Assembly: GCA_013397845.1 (NCBI GenBank)
Contig: VZTG01001086.1
Coordinates: forward strand, 128,997-192,996
Length of the DNA stretch: 64,000 nucleotides
Direction: 5' to 3'
Source: Melanocharis versteri
Lineage: Eukaryota; Chordata; Aves; Passeriformes; Melanocharitidae
Position 1 is the stretch's first letter. Each line of letters opens with the position of its first letter. A program made the position numbers and the translations under genes. This document shows, in pieces, positions 48,901 through 56,064 of the stretch. A model generated the notes under the pieces. That model was given only the letters and a program-made list of their open reading frames with translations. It searched no databases and was not told the DNA's origin.

Positions 48901-50569
48901 CAAAATAAAATGGGGCTTGTTTTGGTTTTAATAAAAATATGCAGCTTTAAGGACTGGGGAATTTATATTTGCTGTAATATTTATGCATTTTTGCTAAAAA
49001 AAAAAGCCCCTTCTAATAAGTAATTTCACAGAATCACAGAGGTCGGAAGGGGAATCACCTGGAATCACCAGGTTGGAAGGGGACCTCAAGGATCATCTGA
49101 TGCAATTTTTCTTGGCGAAAGCCGAAGAAGTTTTATACAGAATAAAATTCTACTGTTGTTGTCCCATAATAAATCTGCCAAACTGGTTCTGAATATTCCA
49201 TCCAGCTCTGGGACGGAGCAGGTCCAGAGGAGGACATGTAGATGATCAAAGAGCTGGAGTCCCTCTCCTAGGAAGAACCACAGAATCATAATCAACAGCC
49301 CAAAGGAACCAGGGATCAGTTGAGGGGAATTGCTGTGCCTGTGACAGGTGAGAGAGATGCTCTAACTGCAGGAGTTATTTCCCTTTGTTTCCTCTGGACA
49401 GGTGCCAAATTTCCCATCAAATGGACAGCTCCAGAGGCCATTAACTATGGGGTTTTCACCATCAAATCTGACGTGTGGTCTTTCGGGATCCTCCTGACAG
49501 AGATCATCACCTACGGCAGGATCCCTTATCCAGGTACGGGATCCCCTATCCAGGTGCAGGCTGCTGGGAATACAGGATGGGTGTCCAGGCACTTCCAAGC
49601 ATCCAGTGCTGCTCCAGGCTTGGAGGCACTCACTGGAGTCTGCCCAGACACACACTGTCTCTTAAAATCAGAGAATCCTTTAAGTTGGAAAACGCCTCTA
49701 AATTGGATTAACCCAGTACTGCCAAGCCCACCACTGACCCATGTCCCCAAGTGCCACATTTACGTGTCTGGTAAATCCCTCCAGGGATGGGGACTCCACC
49801 ACTGCCCTGGGCAGCTGTGCCAGGGCTGGACAACACTTTCAGTGAAGAAATATTTCCTAATATCCAATCAAAAGCTCTCCTGGTACAACTTGAGGCCATT
49901 TCCACTTCTTTCACTTGTTCTCTGGGAGCAGAGCCTGACTCCCCCGGCTGTCCCCTCCTGTCAGGGAGTTGTGCAGAGCCAGAAGGTCCCCTTGAGCCTC
50001 CTTTTCTCCAGGCTGAGCCCCTTTCCCAGCTCCCTCAGCCTCTCCTGGTGCTCCAGCCCCTTCCCCAGCTCTGCTCCCTTCCCTGGACACACTCCAGCCC
50101 CTCAGTGTCCCTCTTGTCACAAGAGGTCCTTCAAGCTGGCTTCCCTTCCCTCGGTTACACCTGTGCAAAGCCAAACTTAGAGAGGGGAGTCGGGGATGGG
50201 ACAGAGGGATGGAGGGGCAGCACAGTCCCGAGGAAGGGATGATTCCCAGGCACAGGAACCACCGCAGCCCCTCCAGCTCTGCCTGGGTGGGAGCGGCTGG
50301 GAGCACTGGCCTTCCCCCCCGGGTGCTGAGTAACTCCTGCTGGGCTGTGCTCCCTTCCAGGGATGACCAACCCCGAGGTGATCCGCAACCTGGAGCGGGG
50401 CTACCGCATGCCCTGCCCGGAGTCGTGTCCCGGGGAGCTCTACAGCGTCATCCTCAAGTGCTGGCGCAGCACCCCCGAGGAGCGCCCCACCTTCGAGTAC
50501 CTGCAGTCGGTGCTCGAGGACTTCTACACCTCCACGGAGAAGCAGTACGAGCCCGAGCCGCAGCAGTGA
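24842..50569 (+). CDS. BLK: BLK, Src-family non-receptor tyrosine kinase (12 coding exons, 499 aa)
   Basis: Twelve exons with AG/GT borders join in phase to 1500 coding bases. The coding segments are 24843-24944, 26922-26970, 33009-33102, 34107-34205, 35247-35350, 41203-41352, 41981-42133, 42993-43172, 43704-43780, 47357-47507, 49402-49533 and 50361-50569. Visible in order: Gly2/Ser6 myristoylation site; proline-rich unique region (1-50); SH3 (about 53-112, ALYDF and WW); SH2 (about 116-200, FLVRES with Arg143); kinase domain (about 229-480). The kinase shows the Gly loop at 240-248, Lys262, Glu277, gatekeeper Thr305, HRDLRAAN at 351-358, DFG at 371-373, activation Tyr382 and APE at 396-398. 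Tail Tyr493 should be the inhibitory CSK site. By family knowledge, BLK signals below the B-cell receptor at the inner membrane. BLK is preferred over LYN, HCK or LCK because Cys3 is absent, the activation loop is one residue short (151-base exon) and the linker contains WAQDEWEIPR. Mammalian BLK is about 505 aa, so this looks intact. Confidence 0.94.
25021..25202 (-). mobile_element. CR1 LINE fragment in BLK intron 2
   Basis: A reverse CR1 3' end from AAAATCACAGAATTATTTGG to CATAGCTTCTCTGGACGACC, about 75 bases downstream of the exon 2 donor. Confidence 0.9.
26361..26447 (-). mobile_element. Degraded CR1/SINE tail in BLK intron 2
   Basis: CATAGAATCATTGAATCATA followed by GAATATCCTGAGTAGATATCC keeps the start of a CR1-type tail. 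Only about 85 bases remain. Confidence 0.6.
26922..26970 (+). CDS. BLK: BLK exon 3: rest of unique region
   Basis: A 49-base exon between a pyrimidine-rich acceptor (AG at 26920-26921) and donor gtaagg at 26971. It begins in phase 0 and leaves one base for the next exon. It encodes residues 35-50, polar and without a recognisable motif, as expected for the variable unique region. It was assigned because it alone links exon 2 to the SH3 exon in the right phase. A missed or alternative small exon in the 6-kb intron 3 cannot be excluded. Confidence 0.82.
27208..27262 (+). mobile_element. Very short CR1 3' end in BLK intron 3
   Basis: GGTGATCTTTAAGGTCGCTC..CCTGTGATTCCAGGA is the last roughly 50 bases of a forward CR1. 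Confidence 0.6.
28069..28118 (+). repeat. Small tandem repeat in BLK intron 3
   Basis: Three consecutive units of about 15 bases built on TTTTTATCACAG. Confidence 0.75.
29590..30013 (+). mobile_element. CR1 LINE fragment (about 420 bases) in BLK intron 3
   Basis: Forward copy with GAGAAGAGGCTGAGGGAGCT, GGAGTCCCCATCACTGTAAG and GGTTGGACTCGATGACCTTG, ending GATTCAGTGATTCC. One of the two longest CR1 fragments here. Confidence 0.88.
31440..31700 (+). repeat. TTTTTC hexanucleotide microsatellite, left of gap
   Basis: A near-perfect array of CTTTTT units (31440-31540) decays into mixed TTTTTC/TTTTCC pyrimidine-only sequence up to the gap. It lies in BLK intron 3, and on the + strand it is almost free of purines. 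Confidence 0.95.
31701..31759. other. Assembly gap, 59 Ns
   Basis: A run of 59 N inside the polypyrimidine tract, reflecting unreadable or unassembled repeat. The true length is unknown. Confidence 0.97.
31760..31862 (+). repeat. CTCCTT hexanucleotide microsatellite, right of gap
   Basis: Repeats of CTCCTT with one CATCTC interruption. The unit differs from the array left of the gap, so at least one transition lies inside the unsequenced part. Confidence 0.95.
32150..32440 (+). mobile_element. CR1 LINE fragment in BLK intron 3
   Basis: Forward copy: GACAGGACAAGGGGCAGCAG to CAACCCAAACCATCCTATGA. Confidence 0.9.
33009..33102 (+). CDS. BLK: BLK exon 4: first half of SH3
   Basis: The acceptor tctttcag ends at 33008 and the donor gtaagt starts at 33103. 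It encodes residues 51-82, including the SH3 signature ALYDF (57-61) and the acidic RT loop DRDLEL. Intron 4 (33103-34106) is about 1 kb of unique sequence with no repeat I recognise. Confidence 0.95.
34107..34205 (+). CDS. BLK: BLK exon 5: second half of SH3
   Basis: A 99-base exon, acceptor ttgcag and donor gtaagt. It encodes residues 82-115 with the conserved WW pair (86-87) and GYVPSNFVA (98-106), which form the proline-binding face of SH3. A 99-base exon at this place is typical of Src-family genes. Intron 5 (34206-35246) contains the LTR-like sequence listed separately. Confidence 0.96.
34230..35050 (-). mobile_element. Possible old LTR-retroelement remnant in BLK intron 5
   Basis: On the minus strand two LTR-like poly(A) contexts are seen, ATCAATAAAGCCCC (AATAAA at 34277-34282) and AAAATAAACTCTTT (34772-34777), with a 110-codon open frame between them (34358-34690) that matches nothing I recognise. 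No boundaries or target-site duplication were identified. It could be ordinary intron sequence. Confidence 0.25.
35247..35350 (+). CDS. BLK: BLK exon 6: start of SH2
   Basis: A 104-base exon, acceptor ttccag and donor gtgaga. It encodes residues 115-149, WYF at the SH2 start and FLVRESE, where Arg143 is the phosphotyrosine-binding arginine. Intron 6 (35351-41202) is the second longest internal intron. It holds several CR1 copies and otherwise unique, moderately AT-rich sequence. Confidence 0.96.
36255..36335 (-). mobile_element. Short CR1 tail in BLK intron 6
   Basis: ATAGAATCAAGGAATTGTTC..GGTTGGAAAACCTCTAAGAC is a reverse CR1 end of the AAGACC subfamily. Truncated. Confidence 0.75.
38279..38392 (-). 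mobile_element. CR1 internal fragment in BLK intron 6
   Basis: GTGCCACATCTACGTGGCTT..GAGGACTCCACCACTGCCCT is an internal CR1 segment in reverse, lacking the usual tail. Confidence 0.75.
38575..38697 (+). mobile_element. Short CR1 3' end in BLK intron 6
   Basis: GGGTTGGACGGGGCTTGGAG to CAAACCATTCTGTGGTTTTG, the last roughly 120 bases of a forward copy. Confidence 0.85.
39402..39480 (-). mobile_element. Short CR1 tail in BLK intron 6
   Basis: CACAGAATCACAGAATCATT followed by AGGTTGAAAAAGATCTC. A reverse CR1 end of about 75 bases. Confidence 0.8.
40592..40844 (+). mobile_element. CR1 LINE fragment in BLK intron 6
   Basis: Forward copy whose 5' end shows a duplicated GGCTTTAAAT unit, ending CCAAACCATTCTGATTTCGT. 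Confidence 0.9.
41203..41352 (+). CDS. BLK: BLK exon 7: rest of SH2
   Basis: A 150-base exon, acceptor ttctccag and donor gtgagt. It encodes residues 150-199: SLSVRD, HYRIRSLDGGGYYIS and the final helix LPELIHHYS. Residue 150, split over the exon 6/7 junction, is Asp, where the Src-family residues I recall (SRC, LYN, HCK, human BLK) are Gly. Intron 7 (41353-41980) holds one minus-strand CR1 fragment. Confidence 0.96.
41727..41882 (-). mobile_element. CR1 LINE fragment in BLK intron 7
   Basis: TGGAATCATAGAATTATTAA to GGACTCCACCACTTCCCTGT, a reverse copy of the same subfamily as that at 49660. Confidence 0.85.
41981..42133 (+). CDS. BLK: BLK exon 8: SH2-kinase linker and glycine loop
   Basis: A 153-base exon, acceptor catccag and donor gtaagt. 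It encodes residues 200-250: KGDGLCQRL, the linker with WAQDEWEIPR (222-231) and the ATP-binding loop LGSGQFGEV (240-248). Trp227 matches the conserved tryptophan at the start of Src-family kinase domains. Intron 8 (42134-42992) contains no repeat I recognise. Confidence 0.97.
42993..43172 (+). CDS. BLK: BLK exon 9: kinase N-lobe
   Basis: A 180-base exon, acceptor ctctgcag and donor gtaaaa. It encodes residues 251-310: VAVK with ATP-contacting Lys262, Glu277 of helix C in FLAEANLMK, and the hinge IVTEYM with gatekeeper Thr305. Intron 9 (43173-43703) is short unique sequence. Confidence 0.97.
43704..43780 (+). CDS. BLK: BLK exon 10: helix D/E region of kinase
   Basis: A 77-base exon, acceptor cctgcag and donor gtcagt. 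It encodes residues 311-336, CLLDFLKTEEGSQLNLPKL and onward. The 77-base length is the conserved Src-family size. The exon ends in phase 0. Intron 10 (43781-47356) carries a CR1 copy, the LTR-like block and the N-split duplication. Confidence 0.96.
45182..45358 (-). mobile_element. CR1 LINE fragment in BLK intron 10
   Basis: CAGAATTATGGAATCACACA to CACAGCTTCTCTGGGCAGAC, a reverse copy of the common subfamily. Confidence 0.9.
45628..46143 (+). mobile_element. Putative solo LTR of an endogenous retroelement
   Basis: The segment could begin TGTGGTGTTGGGGCC and end TCTTCTATCA. Near its end, CCCAATAAATGCC followed by a U5-like tail suggests an R/U5 boundary. No clear target-site duplication was found, and no gag, pol or env reading frame is recognisable. 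It may instead be an unrelated non-coding stretch. Confidence 0.33.
46098..46554 (+). repeat. Direct duplication, copy 1 (457 bases)
   Basis: Repeated at 46556-47012 with a fixed offset of 458 bases and roughly ten substitutions. It includes the end of the LTR-like segment and a forward CR1 fragment (about 46218-46455). A single N (46555) separates the copies. Confidence 0.95.
46218..46455 (+). mobile_element. CR1 LINE fragment inside duplication copy 1
   Basis: TTAGATGTTGGGAAGGAATT to CAACTATTCTATAATTCTAC. A forward CR1 end with a partly degraded tail. Confidence 0.88.
46555..46555. other. Single N at duplication joint
   Basis: One ambiguous base lies exactly between the two 457-base copies. 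This is the mark of a contig joint where overlapping ends were not merged. Confidence 0.85.
46556..47012 (+). repeat. Direct duplication, copy 2 (457 bases)
   Basis: It starts ATCCAAATCTGAGACTC right after the N and ends GAGGAGAGACTTG, the same words as copy 1. It contains the second CR1 copy (about 46676-46913). Confidence 0.95.
46676..46913 (+). mobile_element. CR1 LINE fragment inside duplication copy 2
   Basis: The same insertion as at 46218, differing by scattered substitutions such as CACAGGGTGCCCAG in place of CACAGTTTTCCCAG. It arose by duplication, not by a second insertion. Confidence 0.88.
47357..47507 (+). CDS. BLK: BLK exon 11: catalytic loop, DFG, activation loop
   Basis: A 151-base exon, acceptor ctcccag and donor gtgggt. 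It encodes residues 337-386 plus one base: HRDLRAAN with catalytic Asp353, DFG (371-373) and activation-loop Tyr382 in NEYLAQEG. SRC-type genes have 154 bases here. The one-codon deficit matches mammalian BLK and is the best single paralogue marker in the window. Intron 11 (47508-49401) is mostly unique, with two short CR1-tail remnants. Confidence 0.97.
48012..48078 (-). mobile_element. Short CR1 tail in BLK intron 11
   Basis: AAATCATGGAGTCATTTAGT followed by AAAAGTCTTCTAAGATCATC, a diverged reverse CR1 end. Confidence 0.7.
49026..49120 (-). mobile_element. CR1 tail fragment in BLK intron 11
   Basis: CACAGAATCACAGAGGTCGG, with a repeated GGAATCACC word, then GACCTCAAGGATCATCTGAT. A reverse CR1-type end. 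Confidence 0.7.
49402..49533 (+). CDS. BLK: BLK exon 12: APE motif and C-lobe
   Basis: A 132-base exon encoding residues 387-430: KWTAPEAI (APE at 396-398), SDVWSFGILL and GRIPYPG. The donor gtacgg lies at 49534. The last 15 exon bases plus the donor are repeated immediately downstream (49539-49558), giving a second possible donor (gtgcag at 49554) that would add 20 bases and shift the frame. Intron 12 (49534-50360) is largely one 460-base CR1 fragment. Confidence 0.96.
49519..49558 (+). repeat. 20-base micro-duplication spanning BLK exon 12 donor
   Basis: Two adjacent units beginning GGATCCC..TATCCAGGT (49519-49538 and 49539-49558). The first holds the used donor at 49534, the second a possible donor at 49554. 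Confidence 0.9.
49660..50130 (-). mobile_element. CR1 LINE fragment (about 470 bases) in BLK intron 12
   Basis: AAAATCAGAGAATCCTTTAA, then CCCCAAGTGCCACATTTACG, GAGCCTCCTTTTCTCCAGGC and TCAGTGTCCCTCTTGTC. The longest CR1 piece here, in reverse, filling most of the intron between exons 12 and 13. Confidence 0.9.
50361..50569 (+). CDS. BLK: BLK exon 13: kinase end, regulatory tail, stop
   Basis: The acceptor cttccag ends at 50360 and the stop TGA is 50567-50569. It encodes residues 431-499: NPEVIRNLERGYRMP, CWRSTPEERPTFEYL and the tail EKQYEPEPQQ. Tyr493 is the expected CSK target that folds onto the SH2 domain. Six residues follow it, against four in human BLK. The exon is strongly GC- and CpG-rich compared with the introns. 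Confidence 0.97.
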
Positions 50570-51110
50570 GCCACCGCCGCGCCGGCTGCTGGGGACAGCG
50601 CTGCAGGACGGCCACCACCCGGCGGTGGCTGGGCGCAGCTTTTCCCCTTCTCCCGTCCGCGCGTGGAGATGGGGGATGAGGAGGGACGCGGGCGAGGAGG
50701 ATGCTGCCGGCTCTGCGGCTGTCGCAGAGACCGAAGAGGTGGCTGAGAGACGGCGCAGCTCCTGCCTCGTCCGCCTCGGAGGGCTGTACCCACTTTGCAG
50801 GCATCACCTCCGGCACGAAGGACTGGAAACTCCTCCGTGACCCACCTGGATGCAGAAAAGCCCCTCCAGCCCCGCAGCTGCAGCCCCGGGAGGAGGGGAC
50901 CGTGGCCAGGGTGGTGGTGTGGGGGTGAAGGATCTCTGCCCCGCTCTGGTGCCGCTGCTGGCGATCCTACACCCCCTCCGTGGCACGGGCGGGGCTGGGA
51001 CCGCGTCCTGTCCGCACCTCCGTGGGCCACACCGGCCCCGGAGCGTTCCTGCCGGGTGATGCCCCCGCTCCGCCTCGAGTCAGTAATAAAAAAAAACGGA
51101 TGCGAGGATT
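50570..51110 (+). other. BLK: BLK 3' UTR (end inferred)
   Basis: GC-rich sequence between the stop codon and the poly(A) signal at 51085-51090, about 540 bases. There are no repeats and no convincing coding potential. The exact cleavage site is not visible; it is inferred to lie 10-30 bases after the signal. Confidence 0.7.
51085..51090 (+). promoter_or_regulatory. BLK: Poly(A) signal AATAAA of BLK
   Basis: A canonical AATAAA followed by an A-rich stretch, the first one downstream of the BLK stop. Further + strand AATAAA motifs at 51359-51364 and 51374-51379 could serve longer transcripts. Confidence 0.7.
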
Positions 51111-51119
51111 TCCCATTTC

Positions 51120-51125
51120 TTTATT
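51120..51125 (-). promoter_or_regulatory. AATAAA on minus strand, facing BLK poly(A) signal
   Basis: TTTATT on the + strand reads AATAAA on the minus strand, 29 bases beyond the BLK signal. A minus-strand open frame of about 190 codons (51121-51696) ends inside this motif. It could be the 3' end of a convergent transcript, or simply a T-rich downstream element. Confidence 0.3.
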
Positions 51126-51825
51126 CGGGCGTCAGGGTGGGAGCGAGCCCCTGTCCTTCCCGTGGAAGGGAAGGACAGCCCCTGGAGGAGAAGGGAGAGG
51201 CCGGGGGGTCCCCGGGCAGCGCGGGGTGATGCTGGGGTGGTACCCGGGGAGGGAACGGGGGGATGCCCGAGGAGCAGGAGAGGTGTTCGTGGCGTGGCCA
51301 CGAGATGTCCCTCCTCCCCAGCGAATCTGGACGGCTCTCGGGAAGTAAAAACTCACGTAATAAAACAGCCCAGAAATAAAAATCCCTCCTCGCTCGGCTG
51401 AGCCTCCGCTGCACAAGCCCCTGGTGTAACATCACGGTGGGTCCCGCTCCGCACCCAGCGCCGGGAAGGTTCAAATCCATTTCCCTGGTTTCTGGTGAAT
51501 CTCCAGCCCGGGGGAATGCCCTCAAGAGGCGGCAGGCTGGTCTCCAGTCAGGAGTTTCCCTGGGCTGGGCAGTGGAGGGCAAAGAAATAAGGCAAGGAAG
51601 GGGTGTGAGGGCCGCAGGAGTGAGCTCCGGGCTGGGACAGAGGGAACTCTCCAGAACCGTCTCTCCAGGTGTTTCATCTGCTGTTTTCTTCTCCATGAAG
51701 TAGATTTGGGGTCCAGCGGTAGAGGGTGCATTACATGTAGAGGAGCAGGGATGCTACGGGAAAGAAACAGCAGAGATGGAAAAAGAAATCTCCGGTAGAC
51801 CTTAAAATATTCAAATGGGGTTTGA

Positions 51826-51990
51826 AAGAAAGATAGGGACAGACTTTTTAACCAGGATCTGTTGAGACAGAACAAGAGGTGATGTTTTTAAACTACAATA
51901 GGGTAGATTTAGACCAGATGTAAGGAAGATGGTTTTTTAGAATGCGTGTGTAAAACACTGGCACAGGTTGCCCAGAGGGAACCGGCTGGG
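51826..51990 (+). mobile_element. Diverged CR1 fragment in 3' flank
   Basis: ACAGAACAAGAGGTGATGTT, then TAGATTTAGACCAGATGTAA and CACTGGCACAGGTTGCCCAG. A forward CR1 body without a clear 3' tail. Confidence 0.75.
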
Positions 51991-54099
51991 ATGATCCAGC
52001 CTCAGAAATGCTGGTCTAGAGGAGAAACCCTAAAGTGTCCAGGATTTTTCCATAGGGATGGTGGATGGAGGTCTGTGGGAGACCTGCACCCCTCTAGGAC
52101 TGCACTGGGAAACCTTGGGCTGTGGAAAAGATCTCCATCCTCACAACCTGAACCCCATGAACTCAGTTCTAGTAAGTCCTAGAAATAATTTAAGATTAGT
52201 CAGGCTCGGTGCAGCTCCTTCATGGTTCCCAAGGGACAAGTTACATGCACTATAATTACACAAAGCCCATTTTAAACCACAGGGGGAAAAAAGAAGCCAT
52301 TTATTCAATAACTTCACTGGAGTTGAAGGAACAGTCTTTCCCCTTGCTTGAACTCCAGCTTGGTCTCTCCCAGATCCCAGGAACTCCATGCAGAACCAGC
52401 AGATTCCCGTTAATGAGATGATAGTCAGGAAATAAATACAGATGGAAGCTATTTGACTCCTTGGCTGTTAATATTTTATTGAAGTGAAAGCTGTGGATTA
52501 TTTGTGCTGGAGCAAAGCAGGAAGAAGGGCTGCAGGGTGTCTGCTGAGCACTTGTACATTGCATTATCGCCCAAGGCCAAAGTGTCAAGTGCTGTAGCTC
52601 AAATTAGAAAGGAAATGGATATTTTTATGGCCAGTAGCAGCACGTGGCCGAGCCCAGGGTGAACATAACAAGAGCCCGTTGAGCTGAGCTTCCTCTGCAC
52701 TGGACACCACGGTCCTTTTTGTTCCTGCTGAACAAACATGTTAAATTTGTTCCCTGCAGCAGACCTGGCTCCATAACCTCCTCCATGGAGGCTTGGAAGA
52801 AGCCACTGGAAGCTCTTGCCTTGCTCTGGGGGGTGGGCTGGGGCTGTGCCACCAAGCTGAGCCTCTCCAGGGGATGGAGGGGGAGCGAGAGCTCTGTGAG
52901 CAGCCATGGTTTTACAGAACATCCTCGGTTTTACAAAGCACCCACCAAAATTGCTGGGAAATGGGCCCTGCAGCTCCTCTACCACAGCTGGACAGAAAAG
53001 GACCTGCACTCCTGAGCATGGACATCAGGGACTGCAGTCACAATCCCAGGTGGGGAGTGAGGTTCTGTGCTCTGTGACCTCCAGCCCAGGATGTCTCCAA
53101 TGCCATCAGAAAGCTCTGCAAGAGCCCCTTTGTCCCTGTACTGGCCTGGCAGCCTAAGAGGTGCCTCTTCACATGGGTGAGCTCCAGCCAGAGGCTCACA
53201 GGGGTGTCTTGGGGCAGGAGAAAGGTGATAAAAGTGACCCAGGCTCTCAAATTCATTATGTGAACCTACCCAAGAAGAACCTGTTGGGCCGCACAAAGGT
53301 ATTTTACAAGATATGAGTCAATTCCTGCCACAGACAGAGCATGAACCCCTGAAGGCCCAGACAAGGATTTAAAGAATTACCTGGTGATTTGAATCCTGCA
53401 TAACATCCGAAATAATCCTTTCATTTCTTCCCTGGGTGCCACTGGAATGATCTTTCCAATTCTCACACTGAAATATTCAGTCCTCCATTATTGGTCTTTG
53501 CTCTCCCACGCAGCCATGGTTCTGCTACTGCATCCCCATCTTCTGTCTGAAGTTTCATCTCTGTGGTAGTGTCTGGTCTTGTGCTGAGTTCATTGTCATT
53601 AACACCCTGTTTACAAGTGGTTTGAGGCTTTGGAGAGAAGGTTTTTGTGGTATTTCTCAGTTCTCCACCTTGCAGATGTAGAAATAGCCCGCGGCTGCAG
53701 TATGAAACCTTCTCTGGGGAATAGCTGGGCACTGTGACATCTTGGCAAAGTGGGAAATGCATCTGGGAACTTGGAGCCAGGGCCGGGGCGGGGAGACAGG
53801 CATGGAAAAATCAGCAGGTGCTGAGGGGAGAGAGGTGGGAGAGGGAGGGAGAGCAAAGGAAAACCAGTGAGAAGGCAGGGCTGTGGGGAGCTGCAGCACT
53901 GGATGGTTTTTCTGCTGTCTATCTGGTGAGGTGTGAGCTCCAGCTTTCCTCAGAACCCAGCAGTGTGGATTCTCTCCTGTCTAGAGAATAAAAGAGTCAG
54001 CATAGCACACGCTCCATCTGCAGCTGGACCCTGGAGCTGCAAGATGGGCTCGGTCAGCTGGGGTGAAACGAGAGCAAAGCAGCACCAAAGCCATGTCAC
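51991..54099. other. 3' flank, unique sequence
   Basis: About 2.1 kb without CR1 copies, RNA genes or exons that I can recognise. Open frames on both strands overlap and look random. Confidence 0.5.
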
Positions 54100-54347
54100 A
54101 GATCCATGGAATCACAGAACGCTTTGGGATAGGAGGGACCTTAAATTCCATCTTGATCCAAACCCCTGCCGTGGGCTGGGACACCTTCCACTATCCCGGT
54201 TTGCTCCAAGCCCTGTCCAACCTGGCCTTGGACACTTCCAGGGATGGGATGGCCACAGCTTCTTCACAGACAAGAATTTCTTCCTAATACCAAATCTAAA
54301 TCTACCCTCCATCAGCTTACGCCGTTGTCCCACCTCCTGGGAAATGG
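54100..54347 (-). mobile_element. CR1 LINE fragment in 3' flank
   Basis: CATGGAATCACAGAACGCTT to TTCCTAATACCAAATCTAAA, a reverse copy of the common subfamily with an internal deletion after CACAGCTTCT. Confidence 0.9.
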
Positions 54348-56064
54348 GATTTTATTTCAATGCCATCCCATGCCGGGCTGTTGTCTGGAGCAGGACGGCA
54401 CTGGCAGGCACAGCTCACCCACATGAACACTGCCACATTCCAGCAGCTCAGGATCTCTCCCAGGGGGATAAAGGGAAGATCCAGGTGTCTCCACCTGCTC
54501 CGTGCAGGACAGGCTGCCTGGAGCTTGCCTTGCTGGCCCTGCAAATCGAGGCTGCCCGGGAGGGAGGTGGTGAGGAGCCCTCACCTCGCTCTGTTTCACC
54601 TCCACCCACACACAGCGGGGTAAATATTCCCTGGCAAACACGGCAGAGCAAACAAGGGCATCAACGTCCTGCCAGGCTGAGCTCTGCTCTCCGAGCTGCT
54701 CCACCAAAGGGAACAATGACCACTTTTTCCAGAAGGGCCCCCTCCCTGGCCTGGCCGCTCGGCAGCCCAACGCCGAGGGAGAATTCACCGAGCTTGCTTC
54801 TCCGAGGAGTCTTGGATCAGAGCATCCCCAAGGGTGGTGGCGCTCCAGGCTGGCTCTGAAAAGCATTTGTGGCCATCCCTGAGCAGCCCTCACCAAGAAG
54901 GAGGTGGGGCCGTGTGTCACAGCCAGGCTGTGAGGGTGGCAGAGAGCACAGATGTGTTACAGGTGGGGAGCAGAGACAGAGTCCGCAACAAACCAGCCCA
55001 AGGAAAGTCCTCTGCATCCCCCCTGGCTGCTCAGGGCAACATTCCACCCCTGACAGCAGCCAGGAAAACCTTACAGGGAGAGCAGGGCTCAAGGGAAGCG
55101 TTTTCCCTAATCACCCAGGGCCCATGGCTGCCTCGAAGAGGTTTGTGCTGGGTTGCAGGCAGGGGGCTGGGGCTGTTTCTGGAGGATTGCTGATCCCTCT
55201 GTGGGCTGAGCCAGGTGCTCCGACACCATCCCTGGCTTGGAAAGTCTCTGAATCACTGATTTCCTTGTTCTCCTCTCCCAGGGCTCGTGCTGCCCCCTTC
55301 CCCATGACATTTGGGATTGCCCACCACTGCAGACAGGCTGTGACCTGCCATGGGTTCTCCTTTCCTAGGCTGCTTCCAGACCTGCTTTCTCCAGAATTTC
55401 CTCCTCCCTCAATCTGTCCAAGGTCATTCCCAGTTAAAATTAGCAGTTTACCCAGTGCTGGAGAGATGGGATGGCCAGCTGCTCTGGCCTGCTCAGGATC
55501 CCAGGAGCTGGGAACAGAAGATCCAGCTCTGACTCCCCTTGGAGATGAGGCCTTGCCACCCTCGTGGTCACAAGAAATGGATTTGCAGCCAGCTTGTCCT
55601 CTCTGCCATAAAGCTGAGCTCCAGGTCTCTGCCAGCAAAGCAGGAGGGAGGAACATGGGAACATGTCCATGGAGCCACCAATCCCTGTCACCACCCTCTA
55701 AATGCCAGGTGTCACTCTAACTGTACCAGAGCCAGGCGTTTTGCTGGCCATCATTGTGTCTGTGACAGCAGGAGATTTCCCTCAGCCTTTCAGATCTATA
55801 TTTAACTCATCCTCACCTGAACCTTCTTTCTGACCTTATCTTTCCTCTTTTTTTTTTTTTTTTTTCCCCCAGGGCAGGCTGAAGCCACAGGGTGGAGACA
55901 GTGGAAAGGCAGCTGTGGTGGGAGTTTTTTCAGTGGTCAGTCCACTGCCCTGGGCTGGGGATGCTCGGGATCACGACCAGAAATGGGAGTTAAAACCACA
56001 TTGATGTCTGGGAGTGAGGACATTGCTGGAAATGAGGGAACAGCCTGTCCAGGGCAGTGGCTCA
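54348..56064. other. GC-rich 3' flank with long open frame, no recognised product
   Basis: One + strand frame is open from 53933 to 55720 except for a single TGA at 54857-54859, and its first part overlaps a CR1 copy. The deduced residues are rich in Pro, Ser, Gly and Arg with no domain signature, and the opposite strand also has frames of more than 180 codons. This points to stop-poor composition and not a gene. A T-run of about 20 lies near 55850. Confidence 0.4.

Noticed and set aside
49320..50180. A 286-codon + strand open frame
   Set aside because: It is BLK exon 12 read through its donor into an intronic CR1 copy, not an independent protein.
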